This document shows positions 18,220-27,995 of a stretch of 64,000 bases of DNA, piece after piece. A program made the position numbers and the translations under genes. The notes beneath the pieces are model-generated. The model saw nothing but the letters and a program-made list of their open reading frames with translations. It had not been told where the DNA came from and did no database searches. Position 1 is the stretch's first letter. Each line of letters starts with the position of its first letter. This DNA comes from Commensalibacter melissae (lineage in GTDB: Bacteria > Pseudomonadota > Alphaproteobacteria > Acetobacterales > Acetobacteraceae): contig NZ_CP046393.1 in the NCBI RefSeq assembly GCF_009734185.1, positions 302,501 through 366,500 on the forward strand, written 5' to 3'.

Positions 18220-19329
18220 GTGAAAGCAAAAAGTTTAAAAGATCTGGCGGCACGTTCCCCAGTGACTGAAAATTTATATAATCAGCATGGCTGTAATGAT
18301 GTCATGACGGCATTTAATATCGCTAATCACTTACATTTATACGGTTTTTTAGAAGAGGCAGCAGCTTTTTATCAAGAGGCAATTAATTATCGTAAATTAG
18401 AAGCCGAAGCACATCCACGCGAAGCTATATTATTGCAGGTTAAACTGTTGTGTTTGGTAAAGGCCGGTATAGCTCTGGATGAAAAAGATTGCCAAAGGTT
18501 GCACGAGCTTTCCCCATCCTTGATGAATTATATTAGGGGTGTTGAAGAATATAGATGCGGAAAAATTGATGCTTTACAGGCGATAAAGAAAATTGATCAT
18601 ACTTTTGAACAATTTCATACAGGTGAAGAAATTGATGCTATTAACGTTGGTTTAATTCATGATGCATTGAAATCTGATATTTTCCCTGAGAGAATGGTTA
18701 AGAATAAGATTCCTCAATCTATTTTTTTTTACTGGGATCAGAATTTACCGGAGGATGTTAAGGAAAACATTCAGTATCATCAGAATTTTCAGCATTTTAA
18801 AGTAGAGGTTTTTGACAGGGATAGGGCTTGTGAATGGTTATATGGCTATTACGGACGTGATGCCAGGGAACTTTTTCTAAAATCCAGACATCCTGCAGAG
18901 GCTGCGGATATTTTGCGCGTTCATGTTATTAATCTATTGGGTGGGTTTTGGGTAGATGCGGATTTGAAAATTGTTTCTGAAAATCAGTTTATTGAAATGA
19001 TTCCGGCAAATTATGATGCAGTTTTTTTTCTGACTGAGGGAAATTTTGTTCATAATGATCTTTTTGGAGCCCAACCGCATAACGTTTTTTTAGAAGATTG
19101 TTTGTTGTCTATCTATCACAATTGTTATAAATATGATGGCCTATTTATTTCTTATAAAACAGGTCCGGGTGTTTTTATGAGAGCATTAAATAGAATTTAT
19201 TCGCGTTGTATAAAAGAAAGAAAATTGAAATATCCTTCTTTGAAAATTATGGATTCTTCATTTTTTTCCAAATTAACTGAACAATATCCAGTTGAATACA
19301 AACAAAAAGGGACCTGGAGTTCAGTTTGA
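18220..19329 (+). CDS. glycosyltransferase with DXD motif (copy 1)
   Basis: A 369-residue protein starting with GTG (AAGGAT 10 bases upstream). The C-terminal half is a GT32-like sugar transferase: IFFYWDQ.LPEDV, then RHPAEAADILRVHVINLLGGFWVDADLKI with the DAD nucleotide-sugar/metal motif, HNDLFGAQPHN and TGPGVFMRAL. The N-terminal 165 residues are helical and look TPR-like (AFNIANHLHLYGFLEEAAAFYQEA). No membrane segment is seen. It is followed 76 bases later by a paralog. Such enzymes usually build surface polysaccharide or capsule; the acceptor here is unknown. Confidence 0.8.
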   Translation: MKAKSLKDLAARSPVTENLYNQHGCNDVMTAFNIANHLHLYGFLEEAAAFYQEAINYRKLEAEAHPREAILLQVKLLCLVKAGIALDEKDCQRLHELSPSLMNYIRGVEEYRCGKIDALQAIKKIDHTFEQFHTGEEIDAINVGLIHDALKSDIFPERMVKNKIPQSIFFYWDQNLPEDVKENIQYHQNFQHFKVEVFDRDRACEWLYGYYGRDARELFLKSRHPAEAADILRVHVINLLGGFWVDADLKIVSENQFIEMIPANYDAVFFLTEGNFVHNDLFGAQPHNVFLEDCLLSIYHNCYKYDGLFISYKTGPGVFMRALNRIYSRCIKERKLKYPSLKIMDSSFFSKLTEQYPVEYKQKGTWSSV

Positions 19330-19405
19330 TAGTTAATAGTGGTCTCAAATTTGAAATATTAAGCAATTTTAGAATTGAATATATAATTAAGGTAAAGTTA
19401 AAATT

Positions 19406-20548
19406 ATGACTGATAATATGAATTTGGATGTTGGTTATGAGGAGATTTTATCTGTTTGTCCCCAAGCTTTGGATGTTTTCAAACATCATGGGGCAAAAGA
19501 TTTAAATCCCTTGTTTGATATTGCAAACATTCTCTCGACAAATCATTTTTATTCCGAGGCAGCTTTTTTCTATAAAATAGCGTTTGATACCCACTCCAAA
19601 AGTCCAACCCAATATCCATTGGCTCATGTTTTACTTATGGCCCGTCAGGTTGCTTTACTGAAAGCAAGTCTGCCTTTAAAGCAGGAAGAACTTGAACAGT
19701 TAAAAAATCTATGTATTCCTTTATATAATTTTGTGGTTGGATGGAAACAATATAGAGAAAACAATGATGCTTTTAATGCCATTCGAATTATGCAAAATTG
19801 TTATGAGGAATTTCATACCGGTGAGGAAGCCGATACAATCTATCTTACAATTATGATGAATATCTTTAATCCTGTATCATCGATAGGAATTAAAAATAGA
19901 GAAGTGGGTAGGGCCGATTTTAGTGTTATTCCCAATAATTTATTTTTATATTGGGATCAGAATCCTCCGGAGGAAATAAGTAATAATTTTAAATTTCTAA
20001 AAGAACTTGGTCATTTTAACCTAAAAATTTTTGATAAGGTGGAAGCAACAGAGTGGTTATATCAAAATTACGGTGTTGAAGCACGGCAAATCTTTCTTTC
20101 TGCTCGTCATCCAGCTGAAGCGGCGGATTTTTTAAGAGTTCACGTTATTAACTATTATGGTGGCTGGTGGCTGGATGCTGATATTCAGATTCAATCTGTT
20201 GAAAAATTTTACTCAATAACTCCTGCTATTTATGATCATGTATTCTTTCTAACGCATAATAATGTAGTTCATAATGACTTTTTTGGTTCTGTTGCGAAAA
20301 GTCCTATTCTAGAAGAATGTATGTTGAGTCTTTACCGGAATAGTTATTTGCATCAGGGTTTATTCATTGCCTACAAGACAGGCCCAGGAGTGTTCGCGCG
20401 TGCACTGAACCGTCATTTTTATCGTGCTTTGCGTGGAGAGGCAAAATATCCATCCTGTATATTATTGGATCATCAAAAATTTGCCGAGGTTATAAGGGAG
20501 TTTGATACACCTTATAAAGGAACAACTACAAGCTGGATGGCTGTTTGA
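19406..20548 (+). CDS. glycosyltransferase with DXD motif (copy 2)
   Basis: A 380-residue paralog of the preceding gene with the same two-part build: an N-terminal helical region (FDIANILSTNHFYSEAAFFYKIA) and a C-terminal GT32-like domain with LFLYWDQNPPEEI, RHPAEAADFLRVHVINYYGG, the catalytic DAD in WWLDADIQI, HNDFFGS and KTGPGVFARALNRH. The catalytic motifs are kept, so both copies should be active. They probably act in the same surface glycan pathway with different sugars or acceptors. Confidence 0.8.
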   Translation: MTDNMNLDVGYEEILSVCPQALDVFKHHGAKDLNPLFDIANILSTNHFYSEAAFFYKIAFDTHSKSPTQYPLAHVLLMARQVALLKASLPLKQEELEQLKNLCIPLYNFVVGWKQYRENNDAFNAIRIMQNCYEEFHTGEEADTIYLTIMMNIFNPVSSIGIKNREVGRADFSVIPNNLFLYWDQNPPEEISNNFKFLKELGHFNLKIFDKVEATEWLYQNYGVEARQIFLSARHPAEAADFLRVHVINYYGGWWLDADIQIQSVEKFYSITPAIYDHVFFLTHNNVVHNDFFGSVAKSPILEECMLSLYRNSYLHQGLFIAYKTGPGVFARALNRHFYRALRGEAKYPSCILLDHQKFAEVIREFDTPYKGTTTSWMAV

Positions 20549-20566
20549 AGAATAGTTGATTGTTTA

Positions 20567-21334
20567 TTAAAATTCAATGACAATGGGGGCGTGGTCAGAA
20601 GGTTGGGTTTTGGCTCGTTCCTCTTTATCAATCCAGCAATTTTTTAATTGTTCAGTTATTTTTGCTGACAATAGAACATGGTCAATTCGAAGACCTGCAT
20701 TTCGTTGCCATGCAGCTTTGGTGTAATCCCAAAAACTATATTCGATTGTATCAGGATGGAGAATGCGAAATGCATCCGACAAACCCAACCATAAAAGCGT
20801 ATAAAAACCTTTTCGGCTTTCCGGACGGATCAATGCGTCATCGGAAGAAAGTATATTGGTGGTTAAATCACTGTCGGTGGGGCAAATGTTGAAATCACCT
20901 GCAAAAATACAGTTTTGTTTGTCGTTCAATAAGGATTGGGCATGTTTGATTAATGCATTGATAAAATCCATTTTGAATTGAAATCCCTCTTCGCCGCCGG
21001 AATTACCATTTGGCAAATATAGATTGCAGAGATGAATGTCTCGACTCTCAATCTCGAGATATCGAGCATGGTCTTTTGTATTCTGTAGATCAGGTAAATC
21101 CGTATGAAGCAATTTATAGGGATGGCGGCTTAAGGTGGCAACCCCGTTATAGGCTTTTTGTCCATGTACGATAACATGATAGCCTAAGGCTTTAAAACTT
21201 TCCGATGGAAACTGTGCGTTCTGGCATTTGATTTCCTGTAAAAAGAGCCAGTCAGGTTGTTCTTTTTGAAGCCATTTTTGAACATGGGAAAGTCTTTGGC
21301 GAATAGAGTTAACATTCCAGCTAGCAATCTTCAT
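20567..21334 (-). CDS. xthA: exodeoxyribonuclease III
   Basis: A 255-residue exonuclease III/AP endonuclease that cuts at abasic sites in base-excision repair. It starts KIASWNVNSIRQRL and has the metal-binding Glu in LFLQEIKCQ, YNGVATLSRHP, GDFNICPTDSDL and the closing DHAPIVIEF catalytic His. The start at 21334 is chosen because AAGGA sits about 10 bases upstream; an upstream in-frame start would add ten residues not seen in the family. Confidence 0.95.
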   Translation of the reverse strand: MKIASWNVNSIRQRLSHVQKWLQKEQPDWLFLQEIKCQNAQFPSESFKALGYHVIVHGQKAYNGVATLSRHPYKLLHTDLPDLQNTKDHARYLEIESRDIHLCNLYLPNGNSGGEEGFQFKMDFINALIKHAQSLLNDKQNCIFAGDFNICPTDSDLTTNILSSDDALIRPESRKGFYTLLWLGLSDAFRILHPDTIEYSFWDYTKAAWQRNAGLRIDHVLLSAKITEQLKNCWIDKEERAKTQPSDHAPIVIEF

Positions 21335-21671
21335 CAGGATAATCCTTGGTATGAAAAGATACAAATTGAATTCCAGTCAAATTAATCTCATTATATCTTG
21401 ATGGCAAGGGTGGACAGATGATCCTTTTCGTCTCTAAGCTTTGATTTTTTGTGATTGGAAAAAATAAAATTCCGGATGATTGGATTATGTAAAATCGAGA
21501 GTGCTGTATTTTAATCTAACACATATATGATTGTAGTCATTGAATTTTGGTCGTATTTTAAAATAAATTGAGAGCTATATACCATTACAATTTTATAATG
21601 ATATAATTAGAATAATAAATGATCAGGATAATTTAAATTGATTATGTTGGATAAATTTAGGCGTGGCAATC
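21335..21671. other. intergenic region between xthA and the dGTPase-like gene
   Basis: A divergent promoter region of about 340 AT-rich bases. No RNA gene, strong palindrome or conserved short frame was recognised. It should hold the promoters of both flanking genes. Confidence 0.4.
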
Positions 21672-22847
21672 ATGAATTTAGCACCTTATGCCGTTCAGGA
21701 AAAAACAGCTCGGGGACGATTTTATCCTGAAACGGAGGCACAAGGTCGTAACCCCTGGCAAAGAGATCGGGATCGTGTAATCCATTCTACAGCTTTTCGT
21801 GTATTGCAATATAAGACGCAGGTTTTTATCAATCACGAGGGTGATTTTTTTCGAACTCGTTTGACGCATTCGTTAGAGGTTGCGCAAATTGCCTGTTCTG
21901 TTGCTCGCGCTTTGAAATTAAATGTGGATTTGACAGAATGTTTGGCGCTGGCACATGATTTGGGACATTCACCTTTTGGACATGCTGGAGAAAGGGCTCT
22001 GGCAAAGATGATGCAGGATTATAACGGTTTCAGTCATAATGACCAGTCATTAAGACAGGTAACGTTATTGGAGCAACAATATATTGCCTTTAATGGACTC
22101 AATTTAACTTGGGAAAGTTTAGAGGGATTAGCCAAACATAATGGGCCGGTTGACAATCCCGACCCTTATTTAGAACGGATTAATCGGTCATATCCCTTGG
22201 ATTTGTTCAATTATGCATCAGCGGAAGCCCAAATAGCATCAATTTCCGATGATATTGCCTATCATAGCCATGATTTGGATGATGGTTTACGTGCGGGATT
22301 GATAGAATTTAAAGATTTGGAAGATCTTCCCGTTGTTGGAGAGGCTTTATATGAAGCAAGAAAACAAATGGAGCAATGTAAATTTAAGGATAGTCTTCAA
22401 AAGCGTTTGAGATATGAAGTAATAAGACGGGTTATCGATTGTCTGGTTCGTGATTTGAAAAAACAGACTGCTGATAACTTAAGCGGTTTGAACCCGAAGA
22501 CGCCAGAGGATATCAGAAATTGTACATATGGGATCGTGCAATTTAGTCCTAAAATTATGGAAGGCAATCAAAAAATTCGTAAATTCTTGTATCAGAATTT
22601 ATATTCGCATTGGCGTGTCAATCGTATGAGTCGAAAGGGGGAATTGTTGGTTCAGCATTTATTCGAGATTTTATCTGAAAATGTTGATTTGTTACCCAAA
22701 AAATGGCAAATACGTGCCTTGGAGGCAGGAAAAAGAAAACAGAAATCAGGTATTTTACGGGTTATTACGGATTATATTGCTGGTATGACAGATCGTTATG
22801 CAATAGAAGAGTATCAAAGACTGACCGATTTATCTATTTTGTCGTAA
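21672..22847 (+). CDS. dgt: dGTPase-like HD phosphohydrolase
   Basis: A 391-residue deoxyguanosinetriphosphate triphosphohydrolase-like protein of the HD superfamily, removing triphosphate from dNTPs. The HD-domain metal ligands appear as RLTHSLEVAQIA (His), CLALAHDLGHSPFGHAGE (His-Asp) and SISDDIAYHSHDLDDGL (Asp). The start at ATG 21672 gives the MNLAPYA opening usual for alphaproteobacterial homologs and has AGG at a proper distance; a GTG at 21663 is less likely. The gene precedes argS, a frequent alphaproteobacterial order. Confidence 0.93.
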   Translation: MNLAPYAVQEKTARGRFYPETEAQGRNPWQRDRDRVIHSTAFRVLQYKTQVFINHEGDFFRTRLTHSLEVAQIACSVARALKLNVDLTECLALAHDLGHSPFGHAGERALAKMMQDYNGFSHNDQSLRQVTLLEQQYIAFNGLNLTWESLEGLAKHNGPVDNPDPYLERINRSYPLDLFNYASAEAQIASISDDIAYHSHDLDDGLRAGLIEFKDLEDLPVVGEALYEARKQMEQCKFKDSLQKRLRYEVIRRVIDCLVRDLKKQTADNLSGLNPKTPEDIRNCTYGIVQFSPKIMEGNQKIRKFLYQNLYSHWRVNRMSRKGELLVQHLFEILSENVDLLPKKWQIRALEAGKRKQKSGILRVITDYIAGMTDRYAIEEYQRLTDLSILS

Positions 22848-22966
22848 AAATCTAAATAATTTGTTGGATGGTTCAAAGTCTTGTTTAGGGTATGGTCAAT
22901 TTTATTTTCAGGATTGCTGAATAATTGGGTATGGATAAGGTGTTTATAAAGAAAGATAATTTTTGT

Positions 22967-24772
22967 ATGGCTGAGCAGAATTTATATGTTTCCTTTTATC
23001 ATTGTGTTATAAAGGCCTTGCGACAAATTTTACCTGATTTGTCAGAAGATTTGATAAAAAGAATTGAATTGACACCTACACGTGATGTTTCACATGGGGA
23101 TATGGCGACGAATGCAGCCTTGATTACGGCAAAAATTGCCAAGTGTCGGCCACAGGAAATTGCCAAGGAATTGGCTGAACGCCTTCAATCTGTTTCTGGT
23201 ATTGAAAAGGCTGAACCTGCTGGGCCGGGATTTGTGAATTTGAAATTGGCCCCTTCTGTTTTTCAAAATCTTGTTTCAACGATTTTGCAGATACAGGAAG
23301 CGTATGGAAACAGTCAAATTGGAAATAATATCAAAACCAACATTGAATATGTATCTGCCAATCCGACAGGGCCAATGCATGTAGGTCACTGTCGTGGCGC
23401 GGTCGTTGGGGATGTGTTGGCCAATTTGATGGCTAAGGCTGGTTTTGACGTTACCAAGGAATATTATATCAATGATGCAGGTAATCAGGTTGTTGCATTA
23501 ACATGGGCAGCCTATTGGCGTTATGTTCAGGTTCTTGAAGGAGATTGTTCCCCGACTGATTTTGAAGAGCGTTACAAGACGTACATGCCAACTGGTTTAC
23601 AATACCAAGGAGATTATCTTATTCCAGTTGGACAGGATCTTGCTCAGCAATATGGTAAGACATTATTAAAGGGCATAGAACAAAAACCGTTTCCAGCATG
23701 GTTTGAAAAAGTTAAACAGTGCGTTTTGACTCACATGATGCATGATATCCGCCAAGATCTGAAAGCTTTAGGTGTTTTGCAGGAAGAATTCATCTCAGAA
23801 CGTGCAATTCTTGAATCTGGTAAAGCCGATCAGGCAATTCGGATATTGGAAAAAAAGGGACTGGTATATACAGGTATACTGGAGCCTCCCAAAGGGAAGT
23901 TGCCAGATGATTGGGAGGCTCGTCCACAAACACTTTTTAAATCAACGGCTTATGGTGACGACGTGGATCGTCCCTTACGGAAATCTGATGGCAGTGCAAC
24001 ATATTTTGCTAATGATATAGGTTATCATTATGATAAAATAAAAAGAGGTTATCAGATTCTATTGGATGTATGGGGTGCAGATCACGGTGGGTATGTTTCT
24101 CGTATGAATGCAGCAGTAAAAGCTCTAAGTCCAGTGGATGTGTCAACTGATTTTGAAGTTATTTTATGTCAGATCGTTCGAGTTGTTCGTAATGGTGAGG
24201 TTGTAAGGATGTCCAAACGGGCAGGCACTTTTGTAACATTACGCGATCTGATCGATGAAGTTGGAAAAGACGCGGTGCGGTTTACCATGTTAACACGTAA
24301 ATCTGATGCGCAAATGAATTTCGATCTTGAACAGGTTGTTGCTCAAACCCGTGACAATCCTGTTTTTTATGTTCAATATGCGCATGCAAGATGCCGTTCC
24401 GTTTTGCGTTCTGCTGAAGAGATTTTTGGTCAAGAGCGATTAACGGCCTCCGATCTGGCAAAAGTGGATCTGTCCAATATCAGAAATGAAGAGGAATTAG
24501 CGGTTATGCGGCGACTTGCACAATGGCCCCGTACAGTTGAAAGTGCTGCCTTGATGCGTGAACCACATCGTATTGCCTATTATTTGATGGAGCTTGCATC
24601 AGATTTTCATGCATTGTGGAATGCCGGACGGGATGATGCGACTTTACGCTTTATCCAAAAAGGTGATGTTCATGGCACGTTGGCCAGAATGGCGTTGATT
24701 GAAGCTATTGCAAGTGTAATTCGTTCTGCTATGCAGGTCTTGGGAATAGAACCAGTTGAGGAAATGAGATGA
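22967..24772 (+). CDS. argS: arginyl-tRNA synthetase
   Basis: A 601-residue class I aminoacyl-tRNA synthetase that charges tRNA-Arg. The ATP-binding HIGH motif appears as SANPTGPMHVGHCRGA and the KMSKS-like loop as VRMSKRAGTF; the N-terminal additional domain and the C-terminal DALR anticodon-binding domain are both present. The ATG at 22967 (MAEQNLY) fits the family's start; a TTG at 22925 would extend it by 14 residues. It overlaps the SPOR gene by 4 bases (ATGA). Confidence 0.96.
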   Translation: MAEQNLYVSFYHCVIKALRQILPDLSEDLIKRIELTPTRDVSHGDMATNAALITAKIAKCRPQEIAKELAERLQSVSGIEKAEPAGPGFVNLKLAPSVFQNLVSTILQIQEAYGNSQIGNNIKTNIEYVSANPTGPMHVGHCRGAVVGDVLANLMAKAGFDVTKEYYINDAGNQVVALTWAAYWRYVQVLEGDCSPTDFEERYKTYMPTGLQYQGDYLIPVGQDLAQQYGKTLLKGIEQKPFPAWFEKVKQCVLTHMMHDIRQDLKALGVLQEEFISERAILESGKADQAIRILEKKGLVYTGILEPPKGKLPDDWEARPQTLFKSTAYGDDVDRPLRKSDGSATYFANDIGYHYDKIKRGYQILLDVWGADHGGYVSRMNAAVKALSPVDVSTDFEVILCQIVRVVRNGEVVRMSKRAGTFVTLRDLIDEVGKDAVRFTMLTRKSDAQMNFDLEQVVAQTRDNPVFYVQYAHARCRSVLRSAEEIFGQERLTASDLAKVDLSNIRNEEELAVMRRLAQWPRTVESAALMREPHRIAYYLMELASDFHALWNAGRDDATLRFIQKGDVHGTLARMALIEAIASVIRSAMQVLGIEPVEEMR

Positions 24773-25926
24773 TGGATCAAAATTCACCTGAACCCCCTAG
24801 AAAAAGATCATTTTTTGATGATGATTCCATGGACGCCTCTCGTTCGGGTCAGGGTAGAGAGAATATGATACGTGGACAAGACCCGCGTATGAATCCTACC
24901 CGTGAAGATGATGGACGATTGTCTCCACGTCAAAATCGTCCTGATCCAAATGGTAGGGAAAGAATGGCATCACGTTATCATGAAGAAGACGATGAAGAAG
25001 ACGAATATGATGAGGATTATGATCGTCGCGGACAGCCACGTTTCGCATTTATGCAGAATTTATTTCATGGAGATTCCTCGACACGTCGATTAGCCTATTC
25101 CGCAGCGGGAATTGGCGGTATTTTATTGCTTTTCATTGGAGGGTGGATGATGTCTCATGCAGGACATCAGGGTATTCCCGTTTTTGAACCGCCTCAAATT
25201 GCTGCCAAGGAAAAACCTTTACCGGAAAACAACACAGAAACTATTGGTATGGATAAGGCTGAAGGTCAAATGGAAGCGAATGGAAAACCTGTTCTTGCGC
25301 CTGGACCTGAACAGGCTGACCCATCGGCATTAGCTGCACAATATGGAACAGGCAATTCAACAGCCTCTAATAATCAGACTCCCGCAGTGACCAATGTGAA
25401 TGGCAATGTTATGGATAATGGAGTATCGTCTCCCAATAATGTACCTTTGGTTGCAGCACCATCGACGGCAACGTCATCAATGGGTAATGACTTGCCAGAG
25501 AATAAAAACAATAGGCAGGCACAATCAAAGGAAGATGAGGGTAATGTCTCAGATGAACAATCGGATGAGGCAGAAAAATCTGTTGCGCCTGTTCCTTCAA
25601 AAAAACCTATTCGGCATCATCGTCAAGATAACGGTAAAAAAGTCCCTTCTGTAAAATTGGAAGAAAAACGCGTAGGAAATGGTCATTTTATTGTGCAGCT
25701 GGCTGCATTAGGGTCAAATGCTGCAGCACAAAAACAATGGCAGGTCATGCGCAAAAAAGCCCCAGAGTTATTGGGGCAATATTCTCCCACCATTCAAAAG
25801 GCTAATGTTAAGGGTAATACGATTTATCGAATAAGAATTAAGGGTTTTACCTCCAAGACTCAGGCAAATAGTTTTTGTAGCCAATTGAAAACGAAAAGTC
25901 TTTCTTGCACGTTGGCCAATTTTTAA
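24769..25926 (+). CDS. SPOR domain protein
   Basis: A 385-residue inner-membrane protein: a charged, disordered cytosolic N-terminus with an acidic stretch (EEDDEEDEYDEDYD, near residues 72-85), one membrane helix (AGIGGILLLFIGGWMM, about 113-128), a long low-complexity periplasmic linker and a C-terminal SPOR domain (HFIVQLAALGSNAAAQKQW to the end). SPOR domains bind denuded septal peptidoglycan, so the protein should gather at division sites. Translationally coupled to argS and followed by scpA, as in other Acetobacteraceae. Confidence 0.85.
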   Translation: MMDQNSPEPPRKRSFFDDDSMDASRSGQGRENMIRGQDPRMNPTREDDGRLSPRQNRPDPNGRERMASRYHEEDDEEDEYDEDYDRRGQPRFAFMQNLFHGDSSTRRLAYSAAGIGGILLLFIGGWMMSHAGHQGIPVFEPPQIAAKEKPLPENNTETIGMDKAEGQMEANGKPVLAPGPEQADPSALAAQYGTGNSTASNNQTPAVTNVNGNVMDNGVSSPNNVPLVAAPSTATSSMGNDLPENKNNRQAQSKEDEGNVSDEQSDEAEKSVAPVPSKKPIRHHRQDNGKKVPSVKLEEKRVGNGHFIVQLAALGSNAAAQKQWQVMRKKAPELLGQYSPTIQKANVKGNTIYRIRIKGFTSKTQANSFCSQLKTKSLSCTLANF

Positions 25927-25953
25927 TCTGGTTTTCATAAATCTGGTATAATA

Positions 25954-26811
25954 ATGCGGCAATCGGATCTTGTTCATGAGACGGAAATGGAAAATCATTC
26001 TTCTTCATGGAATGATGAGACTTTCATTGTTCGGCTTGATGGATTTGAAGGGCCGTTGGATATGTTGTTGCAATTGGCTAAAACCCAAAAAGTTGATTTA
26101 ACTCAGATATCAATTTTGCCACTGGTTGAGCAATATCTACAAATTATTGAATCTGCAAAAAAAATAAGATTGGAGTTGGCAGCTGACTGGTTGGTTATGG
26201 CGAGTTGGTTGGCATGGTTGAAATCATGTCTGTTATTGCCGCAAAAAACTGATCATTTTGGCGATACTGAACAGGCGGTTGATTTACTTCAAGAACGTTT
26301 GCAAGGGCTGGAACAAATCAATAAAGCGGCATTGTGGATGCAGGAGCGACCTTTATTGGGGAGCGAGGTTTTTGCCAGGGGATATTATGAAGATCTTACT
26401 TCAGTGGATTCCTCTGGATTGATATTGGATAGTGCACGTTTTATTGACGCATATATTCGGATATTCCATCGTAAAAATAAAAAAAGGGAGTGGCGAATTC
26501 GATCGTTTCATTTTTGGACGGTCAAAGATGCTCTAAATCGTTTGAAACGTTTACTCAAATCTCATCATGTACCTGGATGGCATGCGTTGGATGCTTTTCT
26601 ACCCTGTTGGGAGGCGGTTAATAAAAAGGATCAATCACCCGTCCAACAACAGCAACAATGGAAAGCTGCCTGGTGCGGAATGTTACTGGCCGGATTGGAA
26701 CTGGCAAAGCTTGGTGAAATAAAGCTTGATCAGCAAGAGCAGTTTGGTCAAATTCGATTGCAATCACGAAATGAAAGTCAATCCTATCATAAAAATTTGG
26801 AAGCGGAATGA
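25954..26811 (+). CDS. scpA: segregation and condensation protein A
   Basis: A 285-residue kleisin of the SMC-ScpAB chromosome condensation complex. The diagnostic N-terminal block is FEGPLDMLLQLAKTQKVDLTQISI, followed by EYL-type and LAADWLVMASWLAWLKSCLLLP segments that contact the SMC neck. The stop overlaps the scpB start as ATGA. An alternative ATG at 25987 would drop eleven unconserved residues. Confidence 0.93.
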   Translation: MRQSDLVHETEMENHSSSWNDETFIVRLDGFEGPLDMLLQLAKTQKVDLTQISILPLVEQYLQIIESAKKIRLELAADWLVMASWLAWLKSCLLLPQKTDHFGDTEQAVDLLQERLQGLEQINKAALWMQERPLLGSEVFARGYYEDLTSVDSSGLILDSARFIDAYIRIFHRKNKKREWRIRSFHFWTVKDALNRLKRLLKSHHVPGWHALDAFLPCWEAVNKKDQSPVQQQQQWKAAWCGMLLAGLELAKLGEIKLDQQEQFGQIRLQSRNESQSYHKNLEAE

Positions 26812-27383
26812 AAACGGACTTGGAAGATTTAAAAGGGTTGATCGAAGCATATATATTTTCGCAAACGGAACCTGTTTCAGAACAATCAATTGAATCTTTG
26901 CTGGAAAAAAATTCAATAAATTTAAATCCTGAAGGAAAGGCAACTGTTAGCATCCTTGACATTATTCATTCACTTCAAGAGGATTATGCGTATCGTGGCA
27001 TTCGTTTATGTAAAGTTGCCGGTGGATGGCAATTTCGGACAGCTCAGGAATGGACGGCATATCTGGTAAAAATCATTGCCAGGCCAAAGCGTTTATCTCG
27101 TGCAACAATGGAAACCTTGGCCGTCGTTGCTTATCATCAGCCTTGCACTCGGACAGATATCGAAAAAATTCGAGGGGTCGGTTTAAGTCAAACTGTTTTG
27201 GAAACTTTATTGGAATATGGTCTTATCAAACCTTGTGGACATAAATCTGTACCAGGACGACCAACTTTATGGAAAACATCCAAAGAATTTTTAACTTATT
27301 TGGGGTTAAATGATTTAAATGATTTGCCAAAAAAAGAAGAGTTATTTGGAGATATTCCGTACCATTCTTTAAATGATGAATAA
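26808..27383 (+). CDS. scpB: segregation and condensation protein B
   Basis: A 191-residue ScpB, the winged-helix dimer that binds ScpA and regulates the SMC complex. Family blocks are LIEAYIFSQTEPVS at the N-terminus, GGWQFRTAQEWTAYL, LSRATMETLAVVAYHQPCTRTDIEKIRGV and the closing LGL.DLNDLP. Coupled to scpA by an ATGA overlap; tatB follows after 69 bases. Confidence 0.95.
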   Translation: MKTDLEDLKGLIEAYIFSQTEPVSEQSIESLLEKNSINLNPEGKATVSILDIIHSLQEDYAYRGIRLCKVAGGWQFRTAQEWTAYLVKIIARPKRLSRATMETLAVVAYHQPCTRTDIEKIRGVGLSQTVLETLLEYGLIKPCGHKSVPGRPTLWKTSKEFLTYLGLNDLNDLPKKEELFGDIPYHSLNDE

Positions 27384-27452
27384 ATAAGTGGGAATATCTT
27401 TGCTAAACAAATCATGATGCATATTATGGAAATAGAGGGGACAATATAAAGC

Positions 27453-27995
27453 ATGTTTGATTTTTCTTGGGCAGAACTGATATTGATTGCGATTGTCAGC
27501 ATGATATTTATAGGACCAAAAGATTTTCCAAAAATTGTCCATTGGTTTGGTGACATAGTGAAAAAATGCAGGGGCATGGCACGTGAATTCCATAGTCAGG
27601 TGGATGAGATGGTTAAGGATCCAGACCTTAAGGAAGCCAAAGATCAGTTGATGAAATTACGTCGTATGAATATTAAAAGTGCAATATTGGATGTAATCGA
27701 TCGAGATAGAACACTTCAGGAGAATTTGAATTCCCCCCTAAATCAAACATCTATTCAATCTCCGAAACCTTATGAAATTCCTTTTTCAAATAAAGAGCCT
27801 GAGATTATTCCCGAATATTCAGCGTCAACCGATCATAAGGAACCTGATCTGGAAGCTTTGGCAAAAAAAGATCCAGCTCCAATTTTTTTTCCTCCTGCAA
27901 TTGCGCAGCGTTTACAGGTTAAAAGATCAGCTCCACCTGTTCCAGCGATGATTCCACCACAAATTGTCAATTACAGGGAACAGGGATGGTCATGA
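27453..27995 (+). CDS. tatB: Sec-independent protein translocase TatB
   Basis: A 180-residue TatB, part of the twin-arginine receptor complex with TatC. The single N-terminal membrane helix FDFSWAELILIAIVSMIFIGPKD has the polar Glu at position 8 and the hinge GP that mark TatB, followed by an amphipathic helix and an extended acidic tail. GAGGGG lies about 12 bases before the ATG. No tatA gene fits in the 69 bases between scpB and tatB, where related bacteria often carry one. Confidence 0.9.
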   Translation: MFDFSWAELILIAIVSMIFIGPKDFPKIVHWFGDIVKKCRGMAREFHSQVDEMVKDPDLKEAKDQLMKLRRMNIKSAILDVIDRDRTLQENLNSPLNQTSIQSPKPYEIPFSNKEPEIIPEYSASTDHKEPDLEALAKKDPAPIFFPPAIAQRLQVKRSAPPVPAMIPPQIVNYREQGWS

